Positions 10,995-22,584 of a stretch of DNA of 64,000 bases are shown here, piece by piece. The notes under the pieces are model-generated. The model worked only from the letters and a program-made list of their open reading frames with translations. It made no database searches and had not been told where the DNA came from. The translations under genes and the position numbers were made by a program. Numbering within the stretch: the first letter of the stretch is position 1; each line of letters starts with the position of its first letter. Source of the stretch: Moniliella sp. 'wahieum' (Eukaryota; Basidiomycota; Moniliellomycetes; Moniliellales; Moniliellaceae); assembly GCA_003971905.1 (NCBI GenBank), contig RSEE01000005.1:124001-188000 (forward strand). Reading direction: 5' to 3'.

Positions 10995-13900
10995 TCACTC
11001 CTCCTCGTCGACCTCGATCCGGGTGGCGAAGGAGTAAATGTCAGGGTCGCATCTTCGGACTTCTCATGGACGACGGTGAGGCGCTGCAAGTTGGTAAAGA
11101 AGTCTTCCAGGACCTCGTTCTTGGTCGAACGACCCGACGGCCCATACGGTTGATCCAGCCAATCTTGTTCAGCACGTAGTACACCACCGTGACGATAGTC
11201 ACACCAATGGATACGCCCAAACGCGCACAACAGTAACCACGTCGGTCCAGGTGTGTGCTTGTTGTGGCGCAAGCGGGGGAGTGAATGTACTCGGCAATTG
11301 GCCCGCCGAGCCAACCAAAGAGACAGAAGAGTCGTGGCCAACGCATCAACACCAGAATGGCCCCGACCAGCTCCCAGGATGGGATAGTGTTCTCATCCGC
11401 CGAGCCGGAACCAAGAGGGTGACAAAGATGAGCCAGTTCTCAGTAAGCGAGACTTCCAGGAAGAGGATGAGCTGCAGGTTACCAAAGTTTTGCACAATCC
11501 CACCGTCCGGAAGGAAAAGGGTACCACGAACAATCCACGTGCCGGCCGCAAGCAGGATGCCCAGATGGTGAGATGGTCCAGATCTTGGGCAGTTGCCACT
11601 CGACTGGCTCCTTGGCAGCGGGAGCATTGTCGTAGGCAATGGCGATCGTGGCCAAGTCGGCAAAGAGGGCGATAAAGACAATCAGGTCGGCACGGATCAC
11701 CTCGTCCCGGATGCAGATCGAGAGCAAGAGGTAGATTTCAAGGTGGAGACAGAGCGAGATACGGTACTGGATGTACGCCTTCATACGGTGGAAGATCTGA
11801 CGAGCAACCTTGATCGAGGTAATGATGGTCGACAGACCCTCGTCGAGGAACACCACGTCGGCTGCCGAGCGGGCAGCGTCCGATGCGCCCTCGACGGCGA
11901 TCCACAGTCTGCCTTCTTCAGCGACGGGGCGTCGTTCACACCGTCACCCGTCATGGCGACCAGGTGACCACGGTGCTGGAGCATCTCAACGACCTGGTAC
12001 TTGTGCTCGGGGAACACCTCGGCGAACCCGTCAGCAGCCTCAATAAAGTCGTGGATGGCCGAACCAGCCAGACCGCCAGATCCAATCAGACGCTGCGAGT
12101 CGTACACCTTGGTACCAAGCGAAAGCATCTTGCACGTTTCCTTGGCAATGGCCACCGCGTCACCCGTAAGCATCTTGACAGCAATCCCCAGGTTCTGGGC
12201 CTCGGCAATCGTCGCAGCCGTGTCACCACGAGGAGGGTCAAACATGGGCATGAGACCGAGGAGGTGCCACTCGCCATCGTTGATGGCAACCCGAGGGAAC
12301 GGAAACCACGAGAGGCAAAGTCGCCCGAGACCTTGCGGTACTGGGCAGCCTGCTCAGGGTCGGGTTGGCAGAGCTTGAGGATCGCGTTGGGGGCGCCCTT
12401 GGCGGCGATAAACTGCTTCCCATCCTTTTCCACCTCAGCGTGATGCGTTTGGAAACAGGGTCAAAGGGAGTGAAACGGTGGGTAATCCATCCGGACGCGA
12501 GCTCTTCCTGCGCACCGGGGGGTAGTCCTTAAGGGTGGAGATGGTGACCTTGTCAATGGGGTCGAGCGACTTGATGTTGTGGGACGAAGCGAGGGCAGCG
12601 ACAGCCATCATGAAGTTCACGTCCACACCCTCCGAGGTGAAAGGCTCGTGGATAGAGAGTTTGTTGGCAGTAGGGTACCCGTCTTGTCCGAGCATAGCAC
12701 GTCGACACCGGCCAACGACTCAATGGCGGTGAGCTTTTGAACGATAGCCTGACGCTTGGCGAGGTAGGCAGCGCCGACAGCCATGGTGGTGGTGGTGACG
12801 CAGGGCAGACCTACAGGAACACCGATGACAAGGAAGATCAGTGTAAGTGAGCAAGTTGTTCTCCTTGGGCTCAGCAATGCCAGTGTGGCGGAAGAAACCC
12901 GAGATCCAGAAACCGACAACAAAAGCCATGACCACACGAGCAACGCAGTGCCGATCGAGTCCATAACCTTTTGGAAGTGACCCTTGGAGGTACCGCCAAG
13001 CACAAGGGCAGCGGTGCGGCCCACAAACGTCTGCTTGGCAATGTCGGTCACCAGGACGTAACCCTTTCCACGCTTGCAGCCAGTGGTGTAGAAGACCGTG
13101 TCACCAATGTGCTTGTCGACGGCCAGCGACTCACCCGTAATGGCCGACTGGTCGCAGGCAATGATGGCCGGGCCTTGTCCACGCCCTCGTCATCATCCTC
13201 GTCATGAGCAGTAGCACGTGCCTTCTCAAGAATCGCAGCGGCCGCCGAACCATCCTTGTCATCATAGTCGGCCAAGAGACGGCCGTCGCAGGGAACCGTC
13301 TGACCGTCCTGAACCACGACAATGTCGCCGGGCACAACCTCCCGAGCCTCAATCTCAATCTCTTGACCGTTGCGAATTACAAAAGCGCGGAGAGCAATGC
13401 CAGCCTTGAGCTGGGCAACAATGTCGCCAGCCTGTTTCTCCTGGTACCAACCGACAAACGCATTGAGAGCCAAGATACCGCAGATAACACCCAGGTCGAT
13501 CCAGTCACGAAGACCACCAGCCAGCGCAACCGCCAACTCCATCACGTACAGAATGGGACCCTTGAAGAACCCAAGGAACTTGAGAAAGAGGTTCTCGGAC
13601 GGAGCCTCCAGCTCATTGTAACCAAACTGGGCACGCCGAGTGTGGACATCCGACTCGGACAGACCCTGCTGCATGACGTCTCCAGCCTATGAGATGCGTG
13701 AAAGCGGGATGTCAGTAATGTGAGGCCGAAAGGGATGGGGTGAGGTGTGGCAAAGGCAAAATGAGGGGACAGGGAACACGTACCAGCTGGCGGGGACCTT
13801 GGCAGCTACGGTCTCCTCCTCCCCGTCTTTGTTGACGCGGATCTCACGGACCTTCCAAGGGCGGAGGAGCTCGCGTTTGCGGACGATGGTAACACCGTCG

Positions 13901-14019
13901 ATTTCACCATCGTCGGCAGAAACAGACTTTTGGGCGCGAATAAAGTCGATGAGGGCGGCATATTCGTCGTTGACGTGGGCGCCGTAAGCGCCCTTGGCGT
14001 AGCCTGCGTCGTCGGACAT
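10995..14019 (-). CDS. PMA1: Plasma-membrane H+-ATPase (P-type, IIIA)
   Basis: This is the proton pump that builds the fungal membrane potential. Exon 1 starts [18 protein letters not shown]; intron 13687-13783 has a GTACGT donor and a CATAG acceptor. Downstream come [21 protein letters not shown] (membrane), [19 protein letters not shown], the actuator motif [13 protein letters not shown], the phosphorylation motif [10 protein letters not shown], the hinge motif [29 protein letters not shown] and [10 protein letters not shown]. The regulatory tail [13 protein letters not shown] runs into [17 protein letters not shown], ending at 10995. An acidic insert with [11 protein letters not shown] follows [11 protein letters not shown] in the cytoplasmic domain. 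About six slips break the frame; the one after DKTGTL (CTACTGCC for CTAACTGCC, near 12675) and the one near 11046 are clear missing bases. Length near 970 residues fits the family. Confidence 0.97.
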
Positions 14020-14133
14020 AGCGAAAGGGGGGAGGCCCGGCGGTCGGGTGGCTGGTGGAGGGAGGGGACGAAGGGGGGAAACGACAGGGAGCAGAAGGGA
14101 GGGTATGGCGGAAGCGGGGTGTGGGCGCAAGGG

Positions 14134-14143
14134 TTATATATAC
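14134..14143 (-). promoter_or_regulatory. TATA box of PMA1
   Basis: The minus strand reads GTATATATAA, 115-124 bp upstream of the PMA1 ATG. Position and sequence fit a strong fungal TATA element for a highly expressed gene. Inferred from sequence alone. Confidence 0.6.
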
Positions 14144-17100
14144 AACCTAACGCCGAGGAGAACCACTATTAGCTCCGAAGAGCGCACAGAGGAAGAAGAG
14201 GGCCGCGCACAGGCCCCATGAGTGCCCCCACGCTCTGCCGGCGGACATTGCCTGGGAGACACGGCGCCAGTATTGCGGTCGCAGCCGAAACGCTGCTGTG
14301 GAGAAGCGAGGGGTGCAGGGCCAGGGCGCTGCCGTGCGACGCGGAGCAGGCCGGAGGAGGCGCCGCCGGCCAGCAGCTCAAGCGGGAGGGGGTTCAGCTC
14401 GTGCAGCCGGCGCAGGCCGCTGGCAGGGGGCTGTATCCGCCACCGAAGACCCTGCGCACCGGGCAGCCGGTCTCAGGTCGCAGCACAGGCGCAGACTGGG
14501 AGCAGCAGATAGACTGCTCGTGTGCCTGCGCTTTGCATCGTCCCAGCCAGAAGGAAGGGAGTCGCTAGTTGCTAGTTGCGCCCCTGTCGCTGTCAGCCGC
14601 AGGACCAGTGGCTGCTCTCCTCGGTGCTGCTAGGCTCCGCTGCCGCCACCACACGCCGGGTACCGGTTGGGCCTTAGACTAGGCCTAGGCCTTAGGCCAG
14701 CTACTAGTTACCACGTGTCAGTTAGGCGTCTCTGCACGAGCCAGCTCGCGCTCGCGGATCGCCCTCCCCACATACACAGACGCCGTGCGGGCCGCCTGTC
14801 AATGCTGTTCACAGCACCACAGCGCACCTCAGGATATTCCTGCTGCCCCATTGCTCCCTTGGCCCATTAGGGTTGCCCTTGGCCGGGCTGCTTCGGCTGG
14901 ATCTGGACTGCTCCTGTCCCTTTGCCTTTGCCGGCCGGATGCATTCCCACGCCGGCCTCCCCCGACGCGCGCGTCGCTCACAAACGAGTGCTGACACGCC
15001 CTCGCCATACCGTCGCTGGAAGAACCTTGGTCCGATGGCACGACTGCCTTCCTCCGTCCTTCGTTCGCATAGATACGCCCCCGCCGATTGGTGCTATCAG
15101 AGGAGACAGTAAAACGCAGCCGTTGTGTGGAAACCACTGCAACGAAGGGCCAATAAGGATGCCTAATGCTAGGCGCGTTAACGTTACGCGCTATTGAGGG
15201 TCCTAGGCCCTGAGAACATCTGATGAGGGAAGAGAGGTACGTCCTTGGGCGTCTCTCCCACGGCCTGCTAACCAACGGCGAGTGGAAAAGATTTGATATG
15301 CGCGAGAGCGAGCAATCTATAGTGCGCAAGTCTGATGTCATATGCTACAGTCTTCGTAACACATGCCAAACAGCCTCAAACAAAACGATACAGGATCCAC
15401 ATTGAATATGGGGTGTAAGCGCGTGCGAGCCGCAAACGCCGCTATCTAGTACCTATCCCGGTATTTGGGTCTGCGGTCCCGGTATAGGGGAAGATAATGT
15501 GTGCATTAGGTACTAATTGTGGGTACAGGGCAAAGCCGCACATATTATCGCAAAGCAAAAGCAACCCGCATTTTCCCACAACCCCTCTTCCTGCAATACA
15601 TATACTGTTGGCGTCGTTTTGGATCGCGGCCCGACTTTGATATTCGTAACGGGGTAAGTGAGTTAAACCGGTTAAACTGTTAAACGTTAGAAGGTGGATG
15701 GGGTGCAGCCACAACACTATTGTCTTTCCACAGTCTGTATGCTCTCTCCTCGACGGATCGGCGTGCGGCATTGGGTCTTACCGCGGCGGGAGCCGTGGGT
15801 AGCTGGTGTAATGCTATGGCCGGAGGGGCGTCAAAAAGAGTCGGAATGGCAGTTTCCTTCCCATGGGAGTGTCTGTGTGGGGCGGCTGCGGCCTGGAGGG
15901 CTCTCACAGCGCCTGCTGGGACTAGACCCACATGTGGACACCGGTCACACATAGTCACCAGGTTTGCTGGGGCCTGATTTCTTGTTAGGGCTTGAGATCT
16001 GAGAGATCCAATATCTGCCAACCGTGCAATATGGCATGTTGACACATGCGACAGCGTGTGCTGCGCCCCTCTCTCGGCTGTAACATGTAACAAGATGTAG
16101 GGCACGGACTAGCGGTCCATGTACGAGATCATCATGCCCAGGTACGTGTGTGTAGGTACACTATTTATAAGAAAGAAGCTTATATATAGCTTTAGCGTTT
16201 TACCTTTTTTTAGAGTGTTACGTCGATGCCAGCACCGCGCGTCCTCGGGGCCAACGTGTGGTGTGCACGACATGCGGACAACAGACTCGGCCCACAACAG
16301 AAGACGTACTATATACATACAATCCTTTTCTTTGTCTATACGAGAGTAGCCACTCTGCCCTACTGAGGCCTGAGGCTGACAGACAGCCTGACCAGCGTAT
16401 TATATATAAGCATCACAGATCAGATCGAGCGGCTCGTGATGGCCAGCGGCACAAGCGCCTCTCGGTGGCTTTTGTCGATACATCCGAGAGATACTATCAT
16501 GTAGGCAAGAACCACGGGACGAAGGAACAACTGACAACAGATGGCGTCTGCCACTTGGTACTAGATAAATTGACTTTGTGTCGTCACCATGTCCCAGAGA
16601 TGTTTGGGACATTGGAAGTTATTAGTGAGCGGCGTTTAGATAGAGGCTGTTGAGGCTGAGACCGGAGGTCTGGCCTAATACCTAAAACTTGAGAAGTGGA
16701 AAGCGCACCGATGGTCATATTGACCCAGGATTCAGGGTGGCATCATTATGTGGAAAGAAGGGGCAGCCACCCAACCCACACACTCTAGCGGTGCCGCGGT
16801 GCCGCACTGCAGCGTCTAACTCCACCATATAAATAAGGAATCATCAAACCACAAACACTCTTGTCACGCGTCACGGGCGACGGTGGCGGGCCCGGCCGAG
16901 TCCGGCCGAGCCCATCCTCTCCCCTTGTCTCCCTTGCCACGGTTAGGTCCACTTCACGACGGAACAGTGAACTGTGGCTGGTCTGAGATCTGAATGTTGA
17001 GCAAACCTATGCGCTCCGTTGTGTTTTTAAACGGAGTATGCTCCCTTCGATCTAGGCACTGTGACCAGGATTTGTTAGAGGGTACTGCTAGGTTCTCCTG

Positions 17101-18942
17101 CGCGGCCCTCAATGGATCGGTGACGCTCGCCTAGCCGAGCGGAAGCGTTCCGCTCGCAGGCCGCGCACGCCCTGCTCGCTCCATCTCCCTTCTCTCTCTC
17201 CTTTCGCCTTCCCTTCAGACGTTGCTTGAAGACTTGTGGCTCACCACTTTGCCTTCACGCCTTGTCTGAAGGCTGCTTTGCAGCTGATCCATAGGATCGC
17301 GAGTGCTCCCAAGTCGCACTCTAGCAGGATTAATCCTTTTAGTGCGGCTGCGAGTCGATGATCGAGACCATCCGTACGTGGGCTTCAGAGTCCCTAATTT
17401 GGTCCTACCTCACAATTATTTGGTGTCTTTTTGGTCTTGGACGCAAGTGAGCTCTAAGTGGAGCATATTGAGCCTCCGGGTTTGGACGTCAGTCTCCTGG
17501 CCCGAGCGTCTCGTTTTCGTTGTGAGATCCTCCCCCCATGCCTCGCGCCTTTTGCGTTTCTAGCCGAGGGGGGAGAAGTTGCCCTTTACCATGGGCTTGG
17601 GCATTTGCTCCGACGGTGACCGGTCTCACGGTGACCGGGGGCTGGCTTCGCCGATTGTGGAGCCCTTCGAGCCTCACATAGTTCCGAGACTCTGCGGGCT
17701 CCGAAGACTAGTGATGCATGATGCAAGCGTAGCCACATTATCCCGCGGCTTAGTGGTCTTCTCCTGTCCTGCTGTTTACCACCAATGCATATTTCTCTGG
17801 CGCAATCGATCGGCTACGCTACTGTCCTATCCGCTTTAGCATCCATTGCGGCTTCCATATACCAGGGGCGTGGGTCCGGACGTCACTACACATTTCGGGT
17901 TTTGTCTATTCTCGTTTTCCGGGTTGAGTGTGGGTGCCTTTCCCTAAGATCAACTGTGCTCCTTAGTTCTGGGAGCCAATGCACTGATCTCGATTCCTTT
18001 CCCTTTCTTCGTTGTGTTGTTTATCGTCTGTCCATTATAGATCCTGCGTGGAAGCCCCTAGGCTTATTTGATCCTTGTTCCTTTCCCCCTAATGGCTCAT
18101 TTTGTCGTACTCGTCTTGTCCTTCGTCTATTACATCGTCTTCTTCGTCCCCATTTCGTCTCTTCATCTCGTCCTTCGTCCTTGACAGCGGCATTTTTGTC
18201 AATGCATGATCGTTGACCTCAACCACCGGAAAACACCCGCCTTACTCCTACTAGAATAGTTCACCAGCAGTCCCTTTGACGTGCTTTCAGTGACCACCTC
18301 TTGGTCTTTCCGTATATCCTTTCGACTGTCGAACGTCCATTGTCCATCTCATGCTTTCAGTCCCTTCTCTGTATAGAATCCGCGGCAATCCTACAAGTCT
18401 GTTGAGTTGGTCTGGGACAGGACCTGTCCTCCTTCAGTCTTTGCCTGCGTCACCTTCAGGCATTTGAGCCTATAGGCACGCTGCTAGTCTTGCTCGTTCC
18501 AGTGGATATACGCAACCTTTTGTCAGGCGAGCCAACTCCGACGCCCCAATTGAGAGGTCTGACCTCTTCGCCTCTGCTAAAGGATCTACCATCAGTAGGG
18601 ATCAAGCTCGATCAACCGTGAGTGGCCTGCCCTCCTCCAAGGGAAGACTTCTTTAAAGGATACAACAACATGAGGGAAGAAACGCGAATTGACCGCGAGC
18701 AAGTGATAGGCACGTGAGATACCTGAGCTTCGTTAAAACAAGGGGCAATAAGAGAGGATAGAGAAGATACGCTGCGACGAGAAACGAGAGGCTAGTGCGA
18801 ATCACATCACAGAGGGCAGGTAAAAATGGTATTGCAGTGGCCATAGCACGCGGCCTAATGCGAGGATCATCCGAAGCAAACAAAACATACACAACCACTG
18901 CAGTCACGGGAAAGCGTGGTCCAACGGGGCTCAATGGTGGGC
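14144..18942. other. 4.8 kb gene-free block
   Basis: No open frame in this block shows a conserved motif, codon pattern or intron structure like its neighbours. The longest (16258-16653 and 17785-18216, plus strand) translate to sequence with no recognisable domain. The left kilobase is GC-rich and repeats short elements such as CTAGTTGCTAGTTG (14565-14578) and a TAGGCCT-like run (14679-14698). The middle (about 15.3-16.6 kb) is visibly richer in A+T with TATATATA-like stretches. The right part (17.1-18.6 kb) is T/C-rich on the plus strand. I found no terminal repeats or replication/transposition genes, so I do not call a mobile element. A large regulatory region, decayed repeats, a non-coding RNA locus or a centromere-like region are all possible. 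Confidence 0.5.
17136..17156. repeat. Perfect 9-bp hairpin
   Basis: CGAGCGGAA, loop GCG, TTCCGCTCG forms a perfect 9-bp stem with a 3-base loop inside the gene-free block. There is no T-run after it, so it is not a canonical Pol III terminator. Confidence 0.6.
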
Positions 18943-20923
18943 TCAATGGTTTAATCCTCCCTGCTGTTCAATCCGTTCCGGGAGGCGGGCGTGGAGGGTG
19001 GGCGGTTCCTGCAAAGTGTTGCTCGCCGCCGCCTGGACATGCGCAAGGGCCGCAGCAAGGGGATGGTGTTCGTGCATGGGGAACGAAGGGGGCACCGTGG
19101 CTTCCCATGCCGGTGGCGGGGTTTGGACCAGGTAGCCTTTCGTCTCGCCTCTCCGCGAACTTTTTCGACCCGCAGCTCAAATTGCAAGGCGCCCGCCGGG
19201 TCCAGTCGTACATCGCACCAATTCCGCGCTCCGATAATGTACTTGTCATTCTGTTTCTGGCCATCCAGACCTTCCTCAAACAAGCCCAGCATCGTCTCCT
19301 TGGTCCCAATGTAGAAGAGCGAGCGGTGTTTTTTGGCGGCAAGTTTGTTGAGGATGGTGATGAGCGCCGCGGGCGGAGGGGTATTGACAATGGCCGAGGT
19401 GATCATGGCGAGCATGTGTTTCGGGTCCTTGGGCGCATCCTGGTGCGTGTAGCCATAAAACAACCCTGCTCCCCCAGCGTGCACGTCGCCCGAGACAAAG
19501 GAGATGCGCAACGCACGGGCAGTAGCGAGGTGCTGCAAGTGCTCGACGAGCCAGTTGCGTTCGCGCTTGTGCGGAGCGGCACACCAATGGTCCCCCAGGT
19601 CGTCGAGAAGTTCGGGACGTTCGTCAAACGAGTTGGTAAACCCACTGCTGATGTCTTGGCCAACATTACCAATGGGTTGTGTGAGTTGGACAGCATCTTC
19701 TCGACAAACACCATGCGCGGGTACGCCACGGTACGCCGAGGAGTACCACAAGGTGGGTGACCGAGCTAGGGAGTTGTACAAGTTATACAGGACCTTGTGG
19801 TACGTTGCCTCGCTTACCACCGTGTTGACCGTCCGTTCAGCGCGACAGTCGAGAGAGAGGAGATACTGCTGGGGTCCCAGGTAGGTGAGGAAGGAGTGAC
19901 CGCGAGCACCCTTGATGAAGGAGGCGTCCACCGCACCAAAGATGATCGACTTGTTGGGATGAGTTACCTCGTCGGTGCCATCAACCTCGTCGACGAGGAA
20001 CTGCTGGAAGAGCAGGTACCACCAGTAGCCGCGGGTACCAATGTGGTTAAAGATGGGGGTGGTGGACCATTCGGTTTTCGTAGGTGCCAAAGCCATCGAT
20101 CAAGTCATGATCGTCGGTCATGTTGACCATGGGGATCTGGGCAATGGCACGGCTAAATGCACCCGTGGAGAACCACTCGGTATACCATTGGATCCAAAAC
20201 CGGTCTAGGCCGATGCGGATTTCCTCGGTCAGGGGCATGGCACCCCGCTCGTGGGCATTTTTGCTGTTATGCCAGGCTTGAAGCTCAGGCTCGCGGACCA
20301 TGCGGTCACAGTAGACTGGATCGACGGGTTAAGGTGGGCCGAGGGGAGCAAGAAAGGTGGATAGGACGTACTCTGATCGCCGCCTCCATTAAGCACGTGG
20401 AAAGGGTTGCGCTCGTGCTCGCGCAGCAGGTCGTCCCACACGGGGTTGGGGCCATTGAAGTCGTCGGGTTGACGGAGAGGGAGAAACCGTTGCAGGAGTA
20501 GGCAGCCCAGTGGAAGTTTTGCTGGGCACCGGGGACAGCAAAGGTGTAGGGACGGGTGGGGTCGACCGAGTCGGGCCGCTGCTGGGGCTTGGGGGCAACG
20601 CGGCCCGGGGAGATCTGGTAGGAGCAAAAGGTAGGGGTGGGGGCCATGGGGATCTCGAGCAGGAAGCGCCAGAAGGTCACGTCGCCGGCGGGCCCTGTGT
20701 AGTGATAGAGGGGTGTGGGATGGGCGACAGCGGTGTGGCCGTGGGCGGGGTCGAGGGGCGCGTTGGGCTGCGGGGCCACGGTCCAGACGAGTTCGGGGGC
20801 GAGGCCGGGGGTGGAGTGGGCATTGTCGACAGAGAGGAGGACAAAGATGCGGTAGGTGTTGCTGATGACAGTGTCGTACTTGAGCATGGGCCCAGCGGGC
20901 ACCTGCAGTGTGGGTGCGGCCAT
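18943..20923 (-). CDS. PhoD-like metallophosphatase
   Basis: The protein starts MAAPTLQVPAGPMLKYDTV at 20923 and has an N-terminal beta-rich domain (VDNAHSTPGLAPELVWTV, TFWRFLLEIPM) followed by the PhoD catalytic domain. Splicing of a 56-nt intron (20316-20371, GTACGT donor, CCAG acceptor) produces GGGDQIYCDRM, the first metal-binding motif. VNMTDDHDLIDGFGTY and SFVSGDVHAGGAG supply the other metal ligands. The C-terminal part (GARNWCDVRLDPAGALQFEL, then GETKGYLVQTPPPAWE) ends at 18943 after a slip near 19120; a frame ending at 18951 is the alternative. It belongs to the cytosolic fungal PhoD-like family, which has no well-defined substrate. Slips also occur near 20050 and 20460. Confidence 0.85.
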
Positions 20924-21496
20924 GGCGTCGGGGGCGGTGGCGCAGCGGGGCGGTGGGGATGCGCGATGGCTATTGAAACGAACAGGTGCGGCAAGCAGGC
21001 GGGTGCTCGTTCTCTGGTTGAGGCGCCAAGCACGGCAGGCCGACAGGCGCTGGCAGTCGGCGGCTGTCAGTAGATTGTCAGCATGCGGCCGCTGCTGCAC
21101 GGCGCGCGTCTCCCAGCACTCCGATCCCAGCTGAGCCTCAGCGCCCTCCGCGCTGCTTTTCAGTGCGCCGAGCTGCCGTGCCGATGCCGGCCGATGTATG
21201 CTGCTACTCCGCCGGTGCCCCGAGTACCAGTCGGCGTCACGAGCGTAACCCTACTGCTATCGGTCGTACGCTCAATCCTACGATCCCTGCGCTGCACCTT
21301 TTGCCCCACGGGCAGAGATCGTCCTTCATTCCGCCCTTCCCTCTCTTCCGCTCTCCATCAGCGCTCAATGCGCTCAATTCTCAATCCGACGAGCAAACCA
21401 CACCCAGCCGCTCAATTTTAATTACTTCTTGCCTGAGCTTCCGCATTCGAGCCCCCGTCTTCTTGTTCCCATGTCCCCCGCGCCGCTCCTGCCAGC
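20924..21496. promoter_or_regulatory. Divergent promoter region, PhoD-like / phosphopantetheinyl transferase
   Basis: Genes leave in both directions. An upstream ATG at 21100 is in frame with the PhoD-like protein but would add a 59-residue Arg-rich extension without resemblance to the family, so I prefer 20923. No TATA box is obvious. Confidence 0.35.
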
Positions 21497-22469
21497 ATGG
21501 GCGGCCTCATGCTGGGCGTGGGCGTAGACGTGCTGCAGCTCACACGCCTCCAGGCCCTGCTGCACCGCCACAGCGTTCGCATCGCCGCCAGCAGCCCCAC
21601 CGCTGTCCCCGAATTTCTCCGCCCCGGCCCCGTCCATGCCGCCCCGCCGTACACCCTAGCCGCAGCTGCCAAGCTGGCGCACCGCCTCATGGCCCCGGAA
21701 GAGCTCAAATCCTTCCTTGCTCGCTTGTACGGCGGGCCTCTTCGTCCTGATGGAAGCCCCATCATGCAGTCCCGTCCGCCCGTCCGCACGACCGCGTGGT
21801 GGACCCGGCGATTTTGCGTTCGCTTGCGCTTCGTTGGACCGCCAAGGAAGCCGCTTTCAAGGCCCTCCAGCCCCACTTCACCCTCCGCTGGTACGACCTC
21901 CAACTGACCAAGCACCGCTCTCTCTCCTCGCCGGGGCGTCTGGCCCGCCTCCAGCTGTCCGACGTGCCTGCCACCGCAGCCCACGGCGCCGGCCCCTTAC
22001 CCTGGGCGCTGCAGGACCGGCCCTGGGCAAAAACTTAAACGTTCGGAGCAAGCTGCCACGCCCGCGTTTGAGGAAGGAGCCCACGACTTTATTTTGCAGC
22101 GCGAGCAACAGGACAAGGAGGCCGGACTGCCATCCACGGAGAGAGTGGATGAAAGCCTGCCGTCTTCCAAGTCAGGCAAACCATTTTTGACCTTTACGCC
22201 AGTGTTCCATCGCCGATGGAGCGGGCGCGCTAGCCCGCGGGGGACCCCCTGACAAGCCCGCTGCGGCTGCCCCTTCGGGCGAGGGCACCCTGGACGACCC
22301 CCTGAGCGCGGCCAGGGATTTACCCCCCAGTCACGACCAGCGCATCCAACTTCACCTTTCCGTCACTCACGATGCCGGCCTGGTTCTGGCCCAGGTCACG
22401 GCCCAGTTGGTCCCGTTCAATGCCCCCCAGCCATGGGAGGTGGATGTACTGCGAAATGTGCGATTCTAA
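21497..22469 (+). CDS. Holo-ACP synthase / 4'-phosphopantetheinyl transferase (PPT2-like)
   Basis: The enzyme attaches phosphopantetheine to acyl carrier protein. It starts MGGLMLGVGVDVLQLTRL, the GxGxDxxxxxR block of AcpS-type enzymes. After a slip near 21800 it gives LRWTAKEAAFKALQP, the WxxKEAxxKA catalytic motif. After a further region it gives RIQLHLSVTHDAGLVLAQV, the (L)S(x)(S/T)HD block, ending VDVLRNVRF at 22469. Compact AcpS proteins have about 130 residues; this one has about 320. The extra length is a poorly conserved N-terminal insert and a charged, Pro/Ser-rich insert of roughly 100 residues before the HD-containing strand. Mitochondrial ACP is the likely substrate by analogy with yeast Ppt2. 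It is convergent with NOP13, 115 bp away. Confidence 0.78.
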
Positions 22470-22584
22470 AGGCATTCTACAAGACGCTGATCTTGATGAG
22501 GAGGGTACAGCTGGGTTATCACATACATGCACATACGCTCCTAGGTTCAGGTTAAGCATCGAGATAGGAGTCGCAGTTGTGTGC

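Noticed and set aside
16258-16653. 131-codon plus-strand open frame in the gene-free block
   Set aside because: No domain, no compositional continuity with real genes, no intron signals; such lengths arise by chance in GC-rich DNA.
17136-17156. Transcription terminator at the 9-bp hairpin
   Set aside because: There is no following T-run and hairpin terminators are not used by fungal Pol II genes.
17785-18216. 143-codon plus-strand open frame in the gene-free block
   Set aside because: The translation is Ser/Leu/Arg-rich from T/C-rich DNA without any motif.
17100-18640. Possible remnant of a retroelement, from its T/C-rich, gene-free character
   Set aside because: I found no matching terminal repeats, primer-binding site or polyprotein motifs, so no element is called.
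18653-18946. 97-codon minus-strand hydrophobic open frame
   Set aside because: It lies in the expected 3' region of the PhoD-like gene and has no family resemblance or suitable context.
18951-20096. PhoD-like C-terminus ending at 18951 with an Arg-rich tail
   Set aside because: The alternative frame after a slip near 19120 gives a more protein-like tail ending at 18943; the Arg/Ser/Pro-rich version looks like out-of-frame GC-rich sequence.
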